49,215 nt of DNA. Origin: JAIXUI01 sp943373175. Its GTDB lineage: Bacteria > Bacteroidota > Bacteroidia > UBA7662 > JAIXUI01. The translations under genes were made by a program, and so were the position numbers. Where the stretch lies: NCBI GenBank assembly GCA_943373175.1, contig CALSBM010000015.1:1-49215 (forward strand), given 5' to 3'. The notes beneath the pieces are model-generated. The model was not told the DNA's origin, made no database searches, and saw nothing but the letters and a program-made list of their open reading frames with translations. Shown here piece after piece: positions 26,810 through 34,811 of the stretch. Position 1 is the first letter of the stretch; each line of letters begins with the position of its first letter.

Positions 26810-27298
26810 TTGGCATTACCGCCTTTCAGAATAGGATATGGATTTGATGTCCATCAGTTAGCTGAAGGACGAGAATTCTGGCTTGGAGGTGTAAAATTTG
26901 AGCATCCTACTGGCCCTTTAGGGCATTCTGATGCTGACGTTTTACTACATGCCATCTGCGATGCTCTTCTCGGTGCTCTGGCACTTGGAGATATTGGCCA
27001 ACACTTTCCAGATACAGATGATTCTTTTAAAAACATCGACAGTAAAATTTTGTTGAAAAAAGTAGTCAGCTTAATCAAAGAAAAAGGGTACGAAATCGGA
27101 AACGTCGATGCTACGATTATTCTGGAAAGCCCTAAAGTGATGAAACGTTCCGATGAAATGAGATTAGTCATTGCTGGTTGCATGAATATTAGTCCTGAAC
27201 AGGTAAGCTTAAAAGCAACCACCTCAGAGAAAATGGGGTATATCGGACGACAGGAAGGCTTGGCAGCTCATGCGGTGGTCTTAGTTTTTCAATCTTAA
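26810..27298 (+). CDS. ispF: 2-C-methyl-D-erythritol 2,4-cyclodiphosphate synthase
   Basis: A 162-residue IspF of the MEP isoprenoid pathway. Signatures are IGYGFDVHQL (Asp13 and His15, Zn ligands), GHSDADVLLHAICDALLGA (the conserved His and Asp residues) and KATTSEKMGYIGRQEG. No ATG precedes the conserved N-terminus, and the TTG at 26810, 3 bp after the porV stop, is the only suitable start. It is probably co-transcribed with porV. Confidence 0.95.
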   Translation: MALPPFRIGYGFDVHQLAEGREFWLGGVKFEHPTGPLGHSDADVLLHAICDALLGALALGDIGQHFPDTDDSFKNIDSKILLKKVVSLIKEKGYEIGNVDATIILESPKVMKRSDEMRLVIAGCMNISPEQVSLKATTSEKMGYIGRQEGLAAHAVVLVFQS

Positions 27299-27301
27299 TT
27301 T

Positions 27302-28288
27302 ATGAAGTACACCCTACTTTTTACATCCTGTCTGGCCTTATGCCTGGGAAGTTGTGTTAGTAAAAAGAAATTTGACTCCCTTAACGAAGAGAAAAACAGC
27401 CTCTCTAAGGATAACCAAAAGCTCTTAGAACGCATAGATAGCCTTGGGTTTCAATCAATGGATCTCAAATCGCAACTTGGACAATGCCTGAAAATGGCTG
27501 ATGCACTCCGAAAAGACAGTTTAGAATACACAGAACAACTTGCTCAGTTAAGAAAAAGCAATAAAGAGCAAAGTGCCAAAATGGCTGAACTAGTTAAAAA
27601 CAGCCAATCAAGCTTAGCCGCTAATCAAAATGAAAATGCCAGGCTTTCAGCTCGTTTAAGAGCTACAGAAACTCAATTAGAGCAGAAAGCAAAAAATCTT
27701 GAAGAAAGAGAAAAGGAAACCGCAAGTTTGGCCAAAGAGCTTTCTGCTGCACGTAAGGATTTGGAAGCAAGAGAAAAAAAACTTAAAGAATTAGAAGCGG
27801 TATTAAGCCGAAAAGACTCTGTAGTTAATGCCTTACAACGAACCGTTACCAGAGCTTTAACCAGCTTTACTGGATCTGGATTGAATGTGACCAAGAAAAA
27901 CGGCAAAATCTATGTTTCGCTATCTGAACAATTGTTGTTTGCCTCTGGCAGTCGTCAAGTGGAAGCTAGAGGAAAACTTGCTTTAAAGGAACTGGCCAAA
28001 GTGCTGGAAAATAGTCCAGATATTAATGTTATGGTAGAAGGTCATACTGATGATGTAGGTGAAACCTTTTACAACTGGGACTTAAGTGTTGAACGCGCAA
28101 CGAGCATAGTCCGAATCCTTACCGAAGGAACTAAAATAGACCCGCTTAGAATTACTGCCTCCGGTAGGGGAAAGTTTAGCCCAATAGATCCTGCTAAGAC
28201 CCCTGAAGCTCGGTCTAAGAACAGAAGAACTGAAATCATTCTGACTCCCAAACTCGACGACCTCTTTAGTATCATCGAATCAAATTGA
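27302..28288 (+). CDS. OmpA-like peptidoglycan-binding lipoprotein
   Basis: A 328-residue lipoprotein. The lipobox is LCLGSC (Cys18), followed by a long coiled coil (about 25-175, rich in Lys, Glu, Ala and Leu) and an OmpA C-terminal domain (about 195-320). The latter carries MVEGHTDDVGETFYNWDLS, VERATSIVRIL and the EARSKNRRTEI segment with the diaminopimelate-contacting residues. It should tie the outer membrane to peptidoglycan at a distance set by the coil. It lies 3 bp after ispF and 1 bp before the DoxX gene. Confidence 0.9.
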   Translation: MKYTLLFTSCLALCLGSCVSKKKFDSLNEEKNSLSKDNQKLLERIDSLGFQSMDLKSQLGQCLKMADALRKDSLEYTEQLAQLRKSNKEQSAKMAELVKNSQSSLAANQNENARLSARLRATETQLEQKAKNLEEREKETASLAKELSAARKDLEAREKKLKELEAVLSRKDSVVNALQRTVTRALTSFTGSGLNVTKKNGKIYVSLSEQLLFASGSRQVEARGKLALKELAKVLENSPDINVMVEGHTDDVGETFYNWDLSVERATSIVRILTEGTKIDPLRITASGRGKFSPIDPAKTPEARSKNRRTEIILTPKLDDLFSIIESN

Positions 28289-28289
28289 T

Positions 28290-29399
28290 ATGCGTGCGTT
28301 GACTACCCTCATCCGACTTTTAGTTGGCCTTCTTTTTATCGTTTCCGGTTATGTTAAAATCAATGACCCTTTAGGGTTTGGATTTAAACTGGAGGAATAC
28401 TGGGAAGTATTTGGCTTTCCTTGGCTAAGCCCTTATTCCACTGCGATGGCCTGGTCTGTTTGTTTGGCAGAAATTGCCCTCGGAATTGCTCTTTTAACTG
28501 GTTATAAAAAGAAAACCACCCTGTGGCTACTCAGCCTCATGATTGTTTTCTTCACCTTTCTCACTTTTTATTCTGCTTGGTTTAACAAAGTCACCGATTG
28601 TGGCTGTTTCGGAGATGCATTAAAACTCACCCCCTGGCAAAGTTTCAGCAAGGATGTAGTACTGTGTGTGCTCATTGGCTTGCTTTGGCTTGGAGAGCAA
28701 CATTTGAATTCTTGGGGGAAACGTCCCGGAAAACCAGTTTTTTGGCTTAGCTTTCTTTTTGGTGTTTACGGGTTATGGTGTCTTTATGATTTGCCAGTTA
28801 TTGATTTTACAGCCTATAAAAAAGGCAATAGTATCCCGGATTTAATGAAAGTGCCCGAAGGCGCTACTCTCGATAGTTTCTCAACAGTATTGGTGTATGA
28901 AAAAAATGGTCAAGAGAAAGAATTCAGTTTGGATAACTATCCTGCAGAAGACAGCACTTGGAAATGGAAAGACACTCGAAATATCCTAATTAGAAAAGGT
29001 TATGTTCCACCTATACACGACTTTAGCCTCGATGACCTTGACGGGAACGCCTACACTGAAGACTTTCTCATTGCAGATTATACCTTACTCATCGTGTGTC
29101 GAAAGCTCAAAGAAACTGACCTAATTCCGCTTCAAGCAGTAAATGCACTGTTTCCTTGGTCAGAAAGCAAAGGAATACGGGTGGCAGTAGTGAGCAATGC
29201 AACCAAGGAGGATGTTTTGGCATTTAAAAAACAACATCAACTGCAACTTCCGTTTTACGTTATGGATGGAACTACCATGAAAACGATGGTTCGCTCTAAC
29301 CCTGGTTTACTCATGTTGAAAAAAGGGGTGATTGTTGGCAAATGGTCTGAAAACAGATGGCCTTCACAAACCGAGATTGAAAGTCTGATGGCTAAGTAA
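28290..29399 (+). CDS. BT_3928-type DoxX / thioredoxin-like membrane protein
   Basis: A 369-residue protein in two parts. Residues 1-160 form a four-helix DoxX/MauE-like membrane domain (LIRLLVGLLFIVSGYVKINDP) with a Cys pair in DCGCFGDALKL (Cys104, Cys106). Residues from about 165 form a soluble part ending in a thioredoxin-like fold. This architecture is widespread in Bacteroidota and is thought to serve extracytoplasmic thiol chemistry, but its exact role is unproven. It is tightly packed between the ompA-like gene and aroK in one apparent operon. Confidence 0.82.
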   Translation: MRALTTLIRLLVGLLFIVSGYVKINDPLGFGFKLEEYWEVFGFPWLSPYSTAMAWSVCLAEIALGIALLTGYKKKTTLWLLSLMIVFFTFLTFYSAWFNKVTDCGCFGDALKLTPWQSFSKDVVLCVLIGLLWLGEQHLNSWGKRPGKPVFWLSFLFGVYGLWCLYDLPVIDFTAYKKGNSIPDLMKVPEGATLDSFSTVLVYEKNGQEKEFSLDNYPAEDSTWKWKDTRNILIRKGYVPPIHDFSLDDLDGNAYTEDFLIADYTLLIVCRKLKETDLIPLQAVNALFPWSESKGIRVAVVSNATKEDVLAFKKQHQLQLPFYVMDGTTMKTMVRSNPGLLMLKKGVIVGKWSENRWPSQTEIESLMAK

Positions 29400-29400
29400 A

Positions 29401-29904
29401 ATGCCACTGTTTTTGGTTGGAATGCCCGGTTGCGGCAAAAGCACACTGGCCAAATTACTAGCATCTGAGCTTCAATGGCCGATACGAAGCTCTGACGAAG
29501 ATATTGTTAGACAAGAAAGCCGCAGTATCTCCTCCATTTTTTCTACTTCTGGAGAACAATATTTCCGAAATCTTGAAGCAGATTGGTTCTATAATCTCCC
29601 TCCTTGGGGAGAATTCATCGCCGATACCGGAGGAGGGCTTCCATGCCATCACCATTTAATGCTTGGAATACGAAGCCGCGGCCCTTCTGTTTATTTGAAT
29701 ACTTCCTCCAAAACCATTCTTGATAGATTAAATCAACGAGGAATTTTGCCAGCAACTCTAGCTCAGCCGAACCTTGACGCTATTGAAATTATGCTTGCTA
29801 ACAGACAGCCTTTCTATAGACTTGCCGATTTTCATTTGAATGCTGACGAGGAAACACCTGAAACACTCTGTTATAGTATAATCCGGTACTTTGAATTGAA
29901 ATGA
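29401..29904 (+). CDS. aroK: shikimate kinase
   Basis: A 167-residue P-loop kinase that phosphorylates shikimate in aromatic amino acid synthesis. Walker A is GMPGCGKST (7-15). The substrate-side segments SSDEDIVRQESRSISSIF and SGEQYFRNLEADW fit the family, and ADTGGGLP is the Gly-rich substrate loop. The lid region RGILPATLAQ is less canonical than the usual RPLL. The stop overlaps sua5 by 4 bp. Confidence 0.9.
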   Translation: MPLFLVGMPGCGKSTLAKLLASELQWPIRSSDEDIVRQESRSISSIFSTSGEQYFRNLEADWFYNLPPWGEFIADTGGGLPCHHHLMLGIRSRGPSVYLNTSSKTILDRLNQRGILPATLAQPNLDAIEIMLANRQPFYRLADFHLNADEETPETLCYSIIRYFELK

Positions 29905-30869
29905 ACATTGGAACTGACATTGAAACTGCAATTGCAGTTCTGCAATCCGGTAATCTTGTTGCTATTCCAACCGAAACAGTTTATGGGTTAGCAGGCAATG
30001 CTTTAAATGCGTTTACTGTAAGCCGAATTTTTGAAGTGAAGGATCGGCCATTTTTCGATCCGCTAATTATTCATATCCCACATTTTAGCAGCATAGCACA
30101 ATATGCTGAAATGCCGTTTCCTGGCGATTTGCGGCTTTTAGAAAAGGTATGGCCGGGCCCTCTCACCTACCTCGCTCCCAAAAAAAACATAATCCCGGAT
30201 TTGGTTACGGCAGGAAGTCCTTTGGTTGCATTAAGAGTTCCCAACCAACCCCTCACCCTCCAATTGTTGCAAAAAATAGACTTCCCTCTAGCTGCACCAA
30301 GTGCAAACCCGTTCGGCTATGTAAGTCCAACATGCGCCTCACATGTTGCCAATCAGCTTGGTGGAAAAATCGAGTACATCCTCGACGGAGGAGAATGTTC
30401 CATCGGGATTGAAAGCACTATCGTAGGTAGAATCGAGGGAAAATTGGTCGTCTTTCGCCTGGGAGGGTTAAGTCTGGAAGAATTAGAAGACCTGAGCATG
30501 GAAAAAGTTGCAGAAGTACGCAGGTCAAGTAGTAAGCCCGATGCGCCTGGCATGTTGAGCCTGCATTACGCTCCGCACTGTAAGCTCTATGTATTAGAAT
30601 CTCCTATTCCTTTAGCCCAAAATATCGATACTGAAGAAACGGCCTGGCTTGGCTTTGGCACTTTACCCGACATGCTTAGTAATAAGGCAAAAGTGCTGTG
30701 GCTGTCAAAATCTGGGGATACGAATGAGGCGGCTCGGAATGTCTTTCGAGTACTTCGCCAGTTGGATGAACAAGGATTTCAGCGTGCTCATGTGCTACTT
30801 CTACCCGAAGAAGGCTTAGGAAGAGCCGTCAATGACAGGTTAATTCGAGCTGCAGCAAAACGTAACTAA
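29901..30869 (+). CDS. threonylcarbamoyl-AMP synthase (Sua5/TsaC)
   Basis: A 322-residue Sua5-type enzyme for the threonylcarbamoyladenosine (t6A) tRNA modification. The YrdC domain (about 8-200) includes IPTETVYGLAGNA, KDRPFFDPLIIH and AAPSANPFGYVSPTCA. The C-terminal Sua5 domain follows after the APGMLSLHYAPH linker (about 213-322), which separates it from the shorter TsaC. It overlaps aroK by 4 bp, and its last 4 bp overlap the end of the convergent T9SS cargo gene. Confidence 0.93.
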   Translation: MNIGTDIETAIAVLQSGNLVAIPTETVYGLAGNALNAFTVSRIFEVKDRPFFDPLIIHIPHFSSIAQYAEMPFPGDLRLLEKVWPGPLTYLAPKKNIIPDLVTAGSPLVALRVPNQPLTLQLLQKIDFPLAAPSANPFGYVSPTCASHVANQLGGKIEYILDGGECSIGIESTIVGRIEGKLVVFRLGGLSLEELEDLSMEKVAEVRRSSSKPDAPGMLSLHYAPHCKLYVLESPIPLAQNIDTEETAWLGFGTLPDMLSNKAKVLWLSKSGDTNEAARNVFRVLRQLDEQGFQRAHVLLLPEEGLGRAVNDRLIRAAAKRN

Positions 30870-31912
30870 GGCAATACAATCTTAAGAATCGATATTGGCT
30901 GTCCTATTGCTCCGACCCGGAGTAAGTAAACTCCACTTAGCCCATTTTCTAATTCAATAGATTGCTCTCCCTTAAGTAAGGTAGTTGAATACACTTTTCT
31001 TCCTTGTAAATCGTATAATTCAACTGGGGTAGGTTCTTCTACTAAATAGTGTACTCTCTTTGAACCTGCTTCATGCCAAAATCGGTTGCCGGCCTTAACA
31101 ACAGGCACTCCTACAGGCCACAATCGGGCAATATCTCGGTATGTAACCCTGTTGGCCACAAAGGTATTACCCTGTTCTGTTCCCTGGACTTCTAATAAGG
31201 GGAGTTTGTGACCATTGGCTATCCAGCGTATTTCGTAACGATTATTGGGAAAGCCGAATGAAAAAGGCACTGGTTGGCTTATAGTAAGGCTATCGTTGGC
31301 AATAATGGTGCTTTTAACTCTTAAGCATGAATATGTGCCATAAGGAGTGGTAATGTTTCCCCATCCATCTACTTTATTCAACCGATATCCTTTGCTTTTA
31401 TAAGTACCTAATGTTGGAATGTTCAAGGAAACCGCGAAGGTGGTACTGTCGAAATCATTGTAGTTAAGGGGAAACGTATATTGTTCATCCGGGTCGGAAT
31501 AATCTGCTGCAAGTGGAATTCCGTTAACTGAAACTCCGAGGCCTTCAGCCGTAAATTTTTGAGCTGTTCTTCTATAGAAGTTATAAACGTTCTTAAAGGT
31601 GAATGCTCCGAATCCCCCAAGAGAGTCGGAAATTTTGTTTCCATAAGTGTTTAGGAAGTAAAAGCCATAAGGTGTTGAAAATGAGCTTACATACTTGACT
31701 ACTTCTTGAGCATTGGGTTGAAGAGTACTAAAATCCCAATTAAAATTAGCTCCTGTCTGGTTGTAATTCAGGCTGTTAGCAAGGGGAGTTGCAATACTCA
31801 TTCTAATTGTGTCATTCACAACCGGCATATCTGTTTGAGTAATGGTGATTTGAGCCTTTAATCCCGTAGAAGTTGAAATCAACAAAAGCATCAGCGTCCA
31901 CAATTTTTTCAT
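30866..31912 (-). CDS. secreted protein with T9SS sorting domain
   Basis: A 348-residue secreted protein of unknown function. The signal peptide (MKKLWTLMLLLISTSTGLKAQ) is followed by a beta-rich region of about 240 residues with many Tyr/Asn/Thr. The C-terminal 75 residues form a type A T9SS sorting domain (PTPVELYDLQGRKVYSTT, then LENGLSGVYLLRVGA, ending KIVLP). It should be exported by T9SS and processed by the PorU encoded in this window. No catalytic motif is visible. Confidence 0.82.
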   Translation of the reverse strand: MKKLWTLMLLLISTSTGLKAQITITQTDMPVVNDTIRMSIATPLANSLNYNQTGANFNWDFSTLQPNAQEVVKYVSSFSTPYGFYFLNTYGNKISDSLGGFGAFTFKNVYNFYRRTAQKFTAEGLGVSVNGIPLAADYSDPDEQYTFPLNYNDFDSTTFAVSLNIPTLGTYKSKGYRLNKVDGWGNITTPYGTYSCLRVKSTIIANDSLTISQPVPFSFGFPNNRYEIRWIANGHKLPLLEVQGTEQGNTFVANRVTYRDIARLWPVGVPVVKAGNRFWHEAGSKRVHYLVEEPTPVELYDLQGRKVYSTTLLKGEQSIELENGLSGVYLLRVGAIGQPISILKIVLP

Positions 31913-31987
31913 TTCCTTAACCTTTTTGGAGAGGGAAGTTAAGCAATATCCCCCGCTATTAATGTTAATTTCAGCCTGCTAAAAGAT

Positions 31988-34054
31988 ATGATTAAGCGCC
32001 TATTCTCACTGTTGGCAATTTTGCCATTAATCCTCTCCTGTTCCGCTACTGACAGTACGAAAGTAGCAGGGGTTCTGGCACCTGATGATCACCACCGTCA
32101 GGTTGCTATGCTAACTGCCCAAATCCTTAAAAGCAACCATTATGCAAAGCCAGTATTCAACGACAGCCTCTCGGCACATGTATGGTTAGAATTTCTGAAA
32201 AACGTTGATTTCGCGAAAGCTTTCCTTTTAAAGGAAGATGTTAATCGTTTTGCCGCTTACCAATATCAATTAGATGATATGCTTCAACAAGGGGACAACC
32301 AGGCTGCGTTTGATTTATACAACACTTATCTTAAGAGAAGTTTAGATCGAATTCAGAAGGTTTACACCCTATTAAAGGATTCATTCGATTATTCAAAAAT
32401 TGATTCTTTTCAAGTAAACCGTGAAAAAGCCAATTGGTTCGCCGACAACAAAGAGGCAGATGCTTACTGGAAAAGAAGAATTATGTACGAGTGTCTTGCT
32501 TATCAGGTAAACGGAACGGACTGGAAAACGGCCTCTGGCAACATCGAAAAGCGGTACAAAAACTACGAAAAGCAGCTTTCCAAAGTAAAAAGTCAGGATG
32601 TTTTTGACATCTGGATGAACTCATTTACTGAAGTAGTTGATCCACATACTGCTTATATGTCTCCACGTAGAAGCGAAGATTTCAACATCAACATGAGCCT
32701 TTCCTTAGAAGGCATCGGCGCTACACTTCAAACCGATAATGACTATACCGTGATTCGGGATTTGGTTAAAGGAGGCCCAGCAGAAAAAAGCAAGTTGTTG
32801 AAGATAGGCGATCGAATTGTAGCCGTTGGCCAAGGAGATCAAGGTGATTATCTTGATGTTGTGGGTTGGAGAATCGACGATGTGATTCAGCATATCCGAG
32901 GAAAGCGTGGCACAACTGTTCGTTTAAGTATTCTTCCGGCTGATGAAACCAATGCCTCAAAAACTAAGGTTGTTACCTTGATTCGAGACAAAATCAAATT
33001 AGAAGAACAAGCCGCTAAAGGGGAAGTTCAAGAGTTCAAGCGTGGCAAAAAATCATATAAACTTGGCGTTATCAAACTTCCAACCTTCTATTTGGATTTT
33101 GCCGGAATGAACCGAGGAGACAAAGATTATAAAAGCACAACCTCCGATGTTCGCAAACTGTTAGATGGTTTCAGAAACCAGAAAGTTGATGCAGTTATCG
33201 TAGATTTAAGAAACAATGGCGGAGGTTCATTGCTCGAAGCTGTTCAGATGACTGGTTTGTTCATTGACAAAGGGCCGGTTGTTCAGGTTCGGAATACGGA
33301 TGGCAGCACTTCGGTTGAATCAGACCAAACTTCAGGTGCTAGCTGGGATGGCCCACTCGCCGTAATGGTAAATCGTTTTAGTGCTTCGGCAAGCGAGATT
33401 TTCGCGGCTGCTATTCAGGATTACGGTAGAGGAATTATAATCGGAGAAAACACCTTCGGAAAAGGCACTGTTCAAAACTTGCTCAACATGGATCAGTTTG
33501 TCAGCAGTGGCAAAGGAGGACAATTGAAACTTACTATCGCCAAGTTTTATCGAATCAACGGTGGAAGCACCCAGCTCAAAGGAGTTTCTCCCGATGTGGA
33601 AATCGCAGGAATGTTTGACGAAAGTGTTTATGGTGAAGCGGCAAGTTTATATGCCCTGAAATGGGATAAAATACAACCTGCCGGTTTCTCCCTGTCTCGG
33701 AATGTAAACACAGATTTAATCCAAGAGCTAACTTCCGCACAAAAAGAGCGTGCGGCAAAGGATCTTGCTTATGTAAACCTTCAGGAAGAAATCGATGAAA
33801 GCCGATCAAATCGCTCTAAGTCCTTTGTTACACTGAACAAGGCACTTATGAAGGAAGAGAATGAAGCTGCCGAAGCAAGAAGAAAAATGCGAAAAACACG
33901 TATCGGTGAAACCGCAGCTACTGATAAAGCAAGCGATAAAAAGGACAAGAAGGGTGACGAGGAAGTAGAAGAAGTTCCTTTGTATGAAAAATCTGACCTT
34001 TACTTCAAAGCAAGCCGCGATATTGTGGCCGATATGCTTCAACGTAAATCCTAA
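31988..34054 (+). CDS. prc: carboxy-terminal processing (tail-specific) protease
   Basis: A 688-residue S41 peptidase of the Prc/Tsp group. The N-terminus carries a lipobox-like LILSCS (Cys18), so it is probably a periplasm-facing lipoprotein. The N-terminal domain (FLKNVDFAKAFLLKEDV) is followed by a PDZ domain (about 240-325, GIGATLQTDNDYTVI). The catalytic core has NRFSASASEIFAAAIQDYG with Ser467 and the general base Lys492 in NTFGKGT. The C-terminal tail is Lys/Glu/Asp-rich. It degrades or trims periplasmic proteins at their C-termini. Confidence 0.93.
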   Translation: MIKRLFSLLAILPLILSCSATDSTKVAGVLAPDDHHRQVAMLTAQILKSNHYAKPVFNDSLSAHVWLEFLKNVDFAKAFLLKEDVNRFAAYQYQLDDMLQQGDNQAAFDLYNTYLKRSLDRIQKVYTLLKDSFDYSKIDSFQVNREKANWFADNKEADAYWKRRIMYECLAYQVNGTDWKTASGNIEKRYKNYEKQLSKVKSQDVFDIWMNSFTEVVDPHTAYMSPRRSEDFNINMSLSLEGIGATLQTDNDYTVIRDLVKGGPAEKSKLLKIGDRIVAVGQGDQGDYLDVVGWRIDDVIQHIRGKRGTTVRLSILPADETNASKTKVVTLIRDKIKLEEQAAKGEVQEFKRGKKSYKLGVIKLPTFYLDFAGMNRGDKDYKSTTSDVRKLLDGFRNQKVDAVIVDLRNNGGGSLLEAVQMTGLFIDKGPVVQVRNTDGSTSVESDQTSGASWDGPLAVMVNRFSASASEIFAAAIQDYGRGIIIGENTFGKGTVQNLLNMDQFVSSGKGGQLKLTIAKFYRINGGSTQLKGVSPDVEIAGMFDESVYGEAASLYALKWDKIQPAGFSLSRNVNTDLIQELTSAQKERAAKDLAYVNLQEEIDESRSNRSKSFVTLNKALMKEENEAAEARRKMRKTRIGETAATDKASDKKDKKGDEEVEEVPLYEKSDLYFKASRDIVADMLQRKS

Positions 34055-34071
34055 CCACCACTTTACCTACT

Positions 34072-34749
34072 ATGTCGCAATCTGATCCTATCTGGCACCT
34101 GCTGGGCCTTCGTTACAAGTCGCACCCCTGGCATGGAGTTTCACCCGGTGAGAATCTTCCTCAAGAAGTTACTTCCTTCATTGAAATTGTGCCATCAGAC
34201 ACCATCAAGTATGAGATAGATAAAACAACTGGCTATCTCATGATTGACCGCCCTCAGAAGTTTTCCAATATCATCCCTGCGCTATATGGTTTTGTGCCGA
34301 AAACTTACTGTGCCGAATCTGTAGCAGAATTCTGTATGTCGAAAACTGGCAGAACCGAAATCAAAGGAGATGGCGACCCGCTGGATATTTGTGTACTCAC
34401 CGAACGGATCGTTTCTCATGGCGATATTCTTGTTTCCGCTGTTCCTATCGGCGGCTTCCGAATGATAGATTCCGGGGAAGCCGACGATAAAATTATTGCT
34501 GTTCTTAAAGGAGACTCGCTTTATGAACAGTATCAGGATGTTCATGAAGTACCTCCAGCAGTTATCAAAAGGCTCGAACATTACTTCCTAACCTATAAGC
34601 AAAAACCGGGTGAGGCTGTAAAAAAGATTGAGATTACTCACACTTACGGGCGCGAAGAAGCTTATGAGGTAATCCGACGCTCTTTAGCAGATTATGATAA
34701 GCGTTTCGGGCATCTTGAGCAATTGTTATCCGCCGCCTTACGAGGTTAA
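34072..34749 (+). CDS. ppa: inorganic pyrophosphatase
   Basis: A 225-residue family I soluble pyrophosphatase, which hydrolyses PPi to drive biosynthesis. Landmarks are the FIEIVPSDTIKYEIDKTTG opening, YGFVPKTYC, GDGDPLDICVLTE with the metal-binding Asp residues, and DKIIAVLKGD. The extra N-terminus (HLLGLRYKSHPWHGV) and overall length are typical of the Bacteroidota form. It is 17 bp after prc and followed by a strong terminator. Confidence 0.95.
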   Translation: MSQSDPIWHLLGLRYKSHPWHGVSPGENLPQEVTSFIEIVPSDTIKYEIDKTTGYLMIDRPQKFSNIIPALYGFVPKTYCAESVAEFCMSKTGRTEIKGDGDPLDICVLTERIVSHGDILVSAVPIGGFRMIDSGEADDKIIAVLKGDSLYEQYQDVHEVPPAVIKRLEHYFLTYKQKPGEAVKKIEITHTYGREEAYEVIRRSLADYDKRFGHLEQLLSAALRG

Positions 34750-34763
34750 CGCTTTTACTATTC

Positions 34764-34797
34764 AACGAAAAAGGGCCAATTAAGGCCCTTTTTCGTT
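34764..34797. terminator. bidirectional terminator between ppa and the T9SS cargo gene
   Basis: A perfect 14-bp stem (34764-34777 with 34784-34797) around loop AATTAA. A-rich and T-rich arm ends make it usable from both strands. It sits between convergent genes. Confidence 0.9.
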
Positions 34798-34811
34798 TTC
34801 TAACATACTTA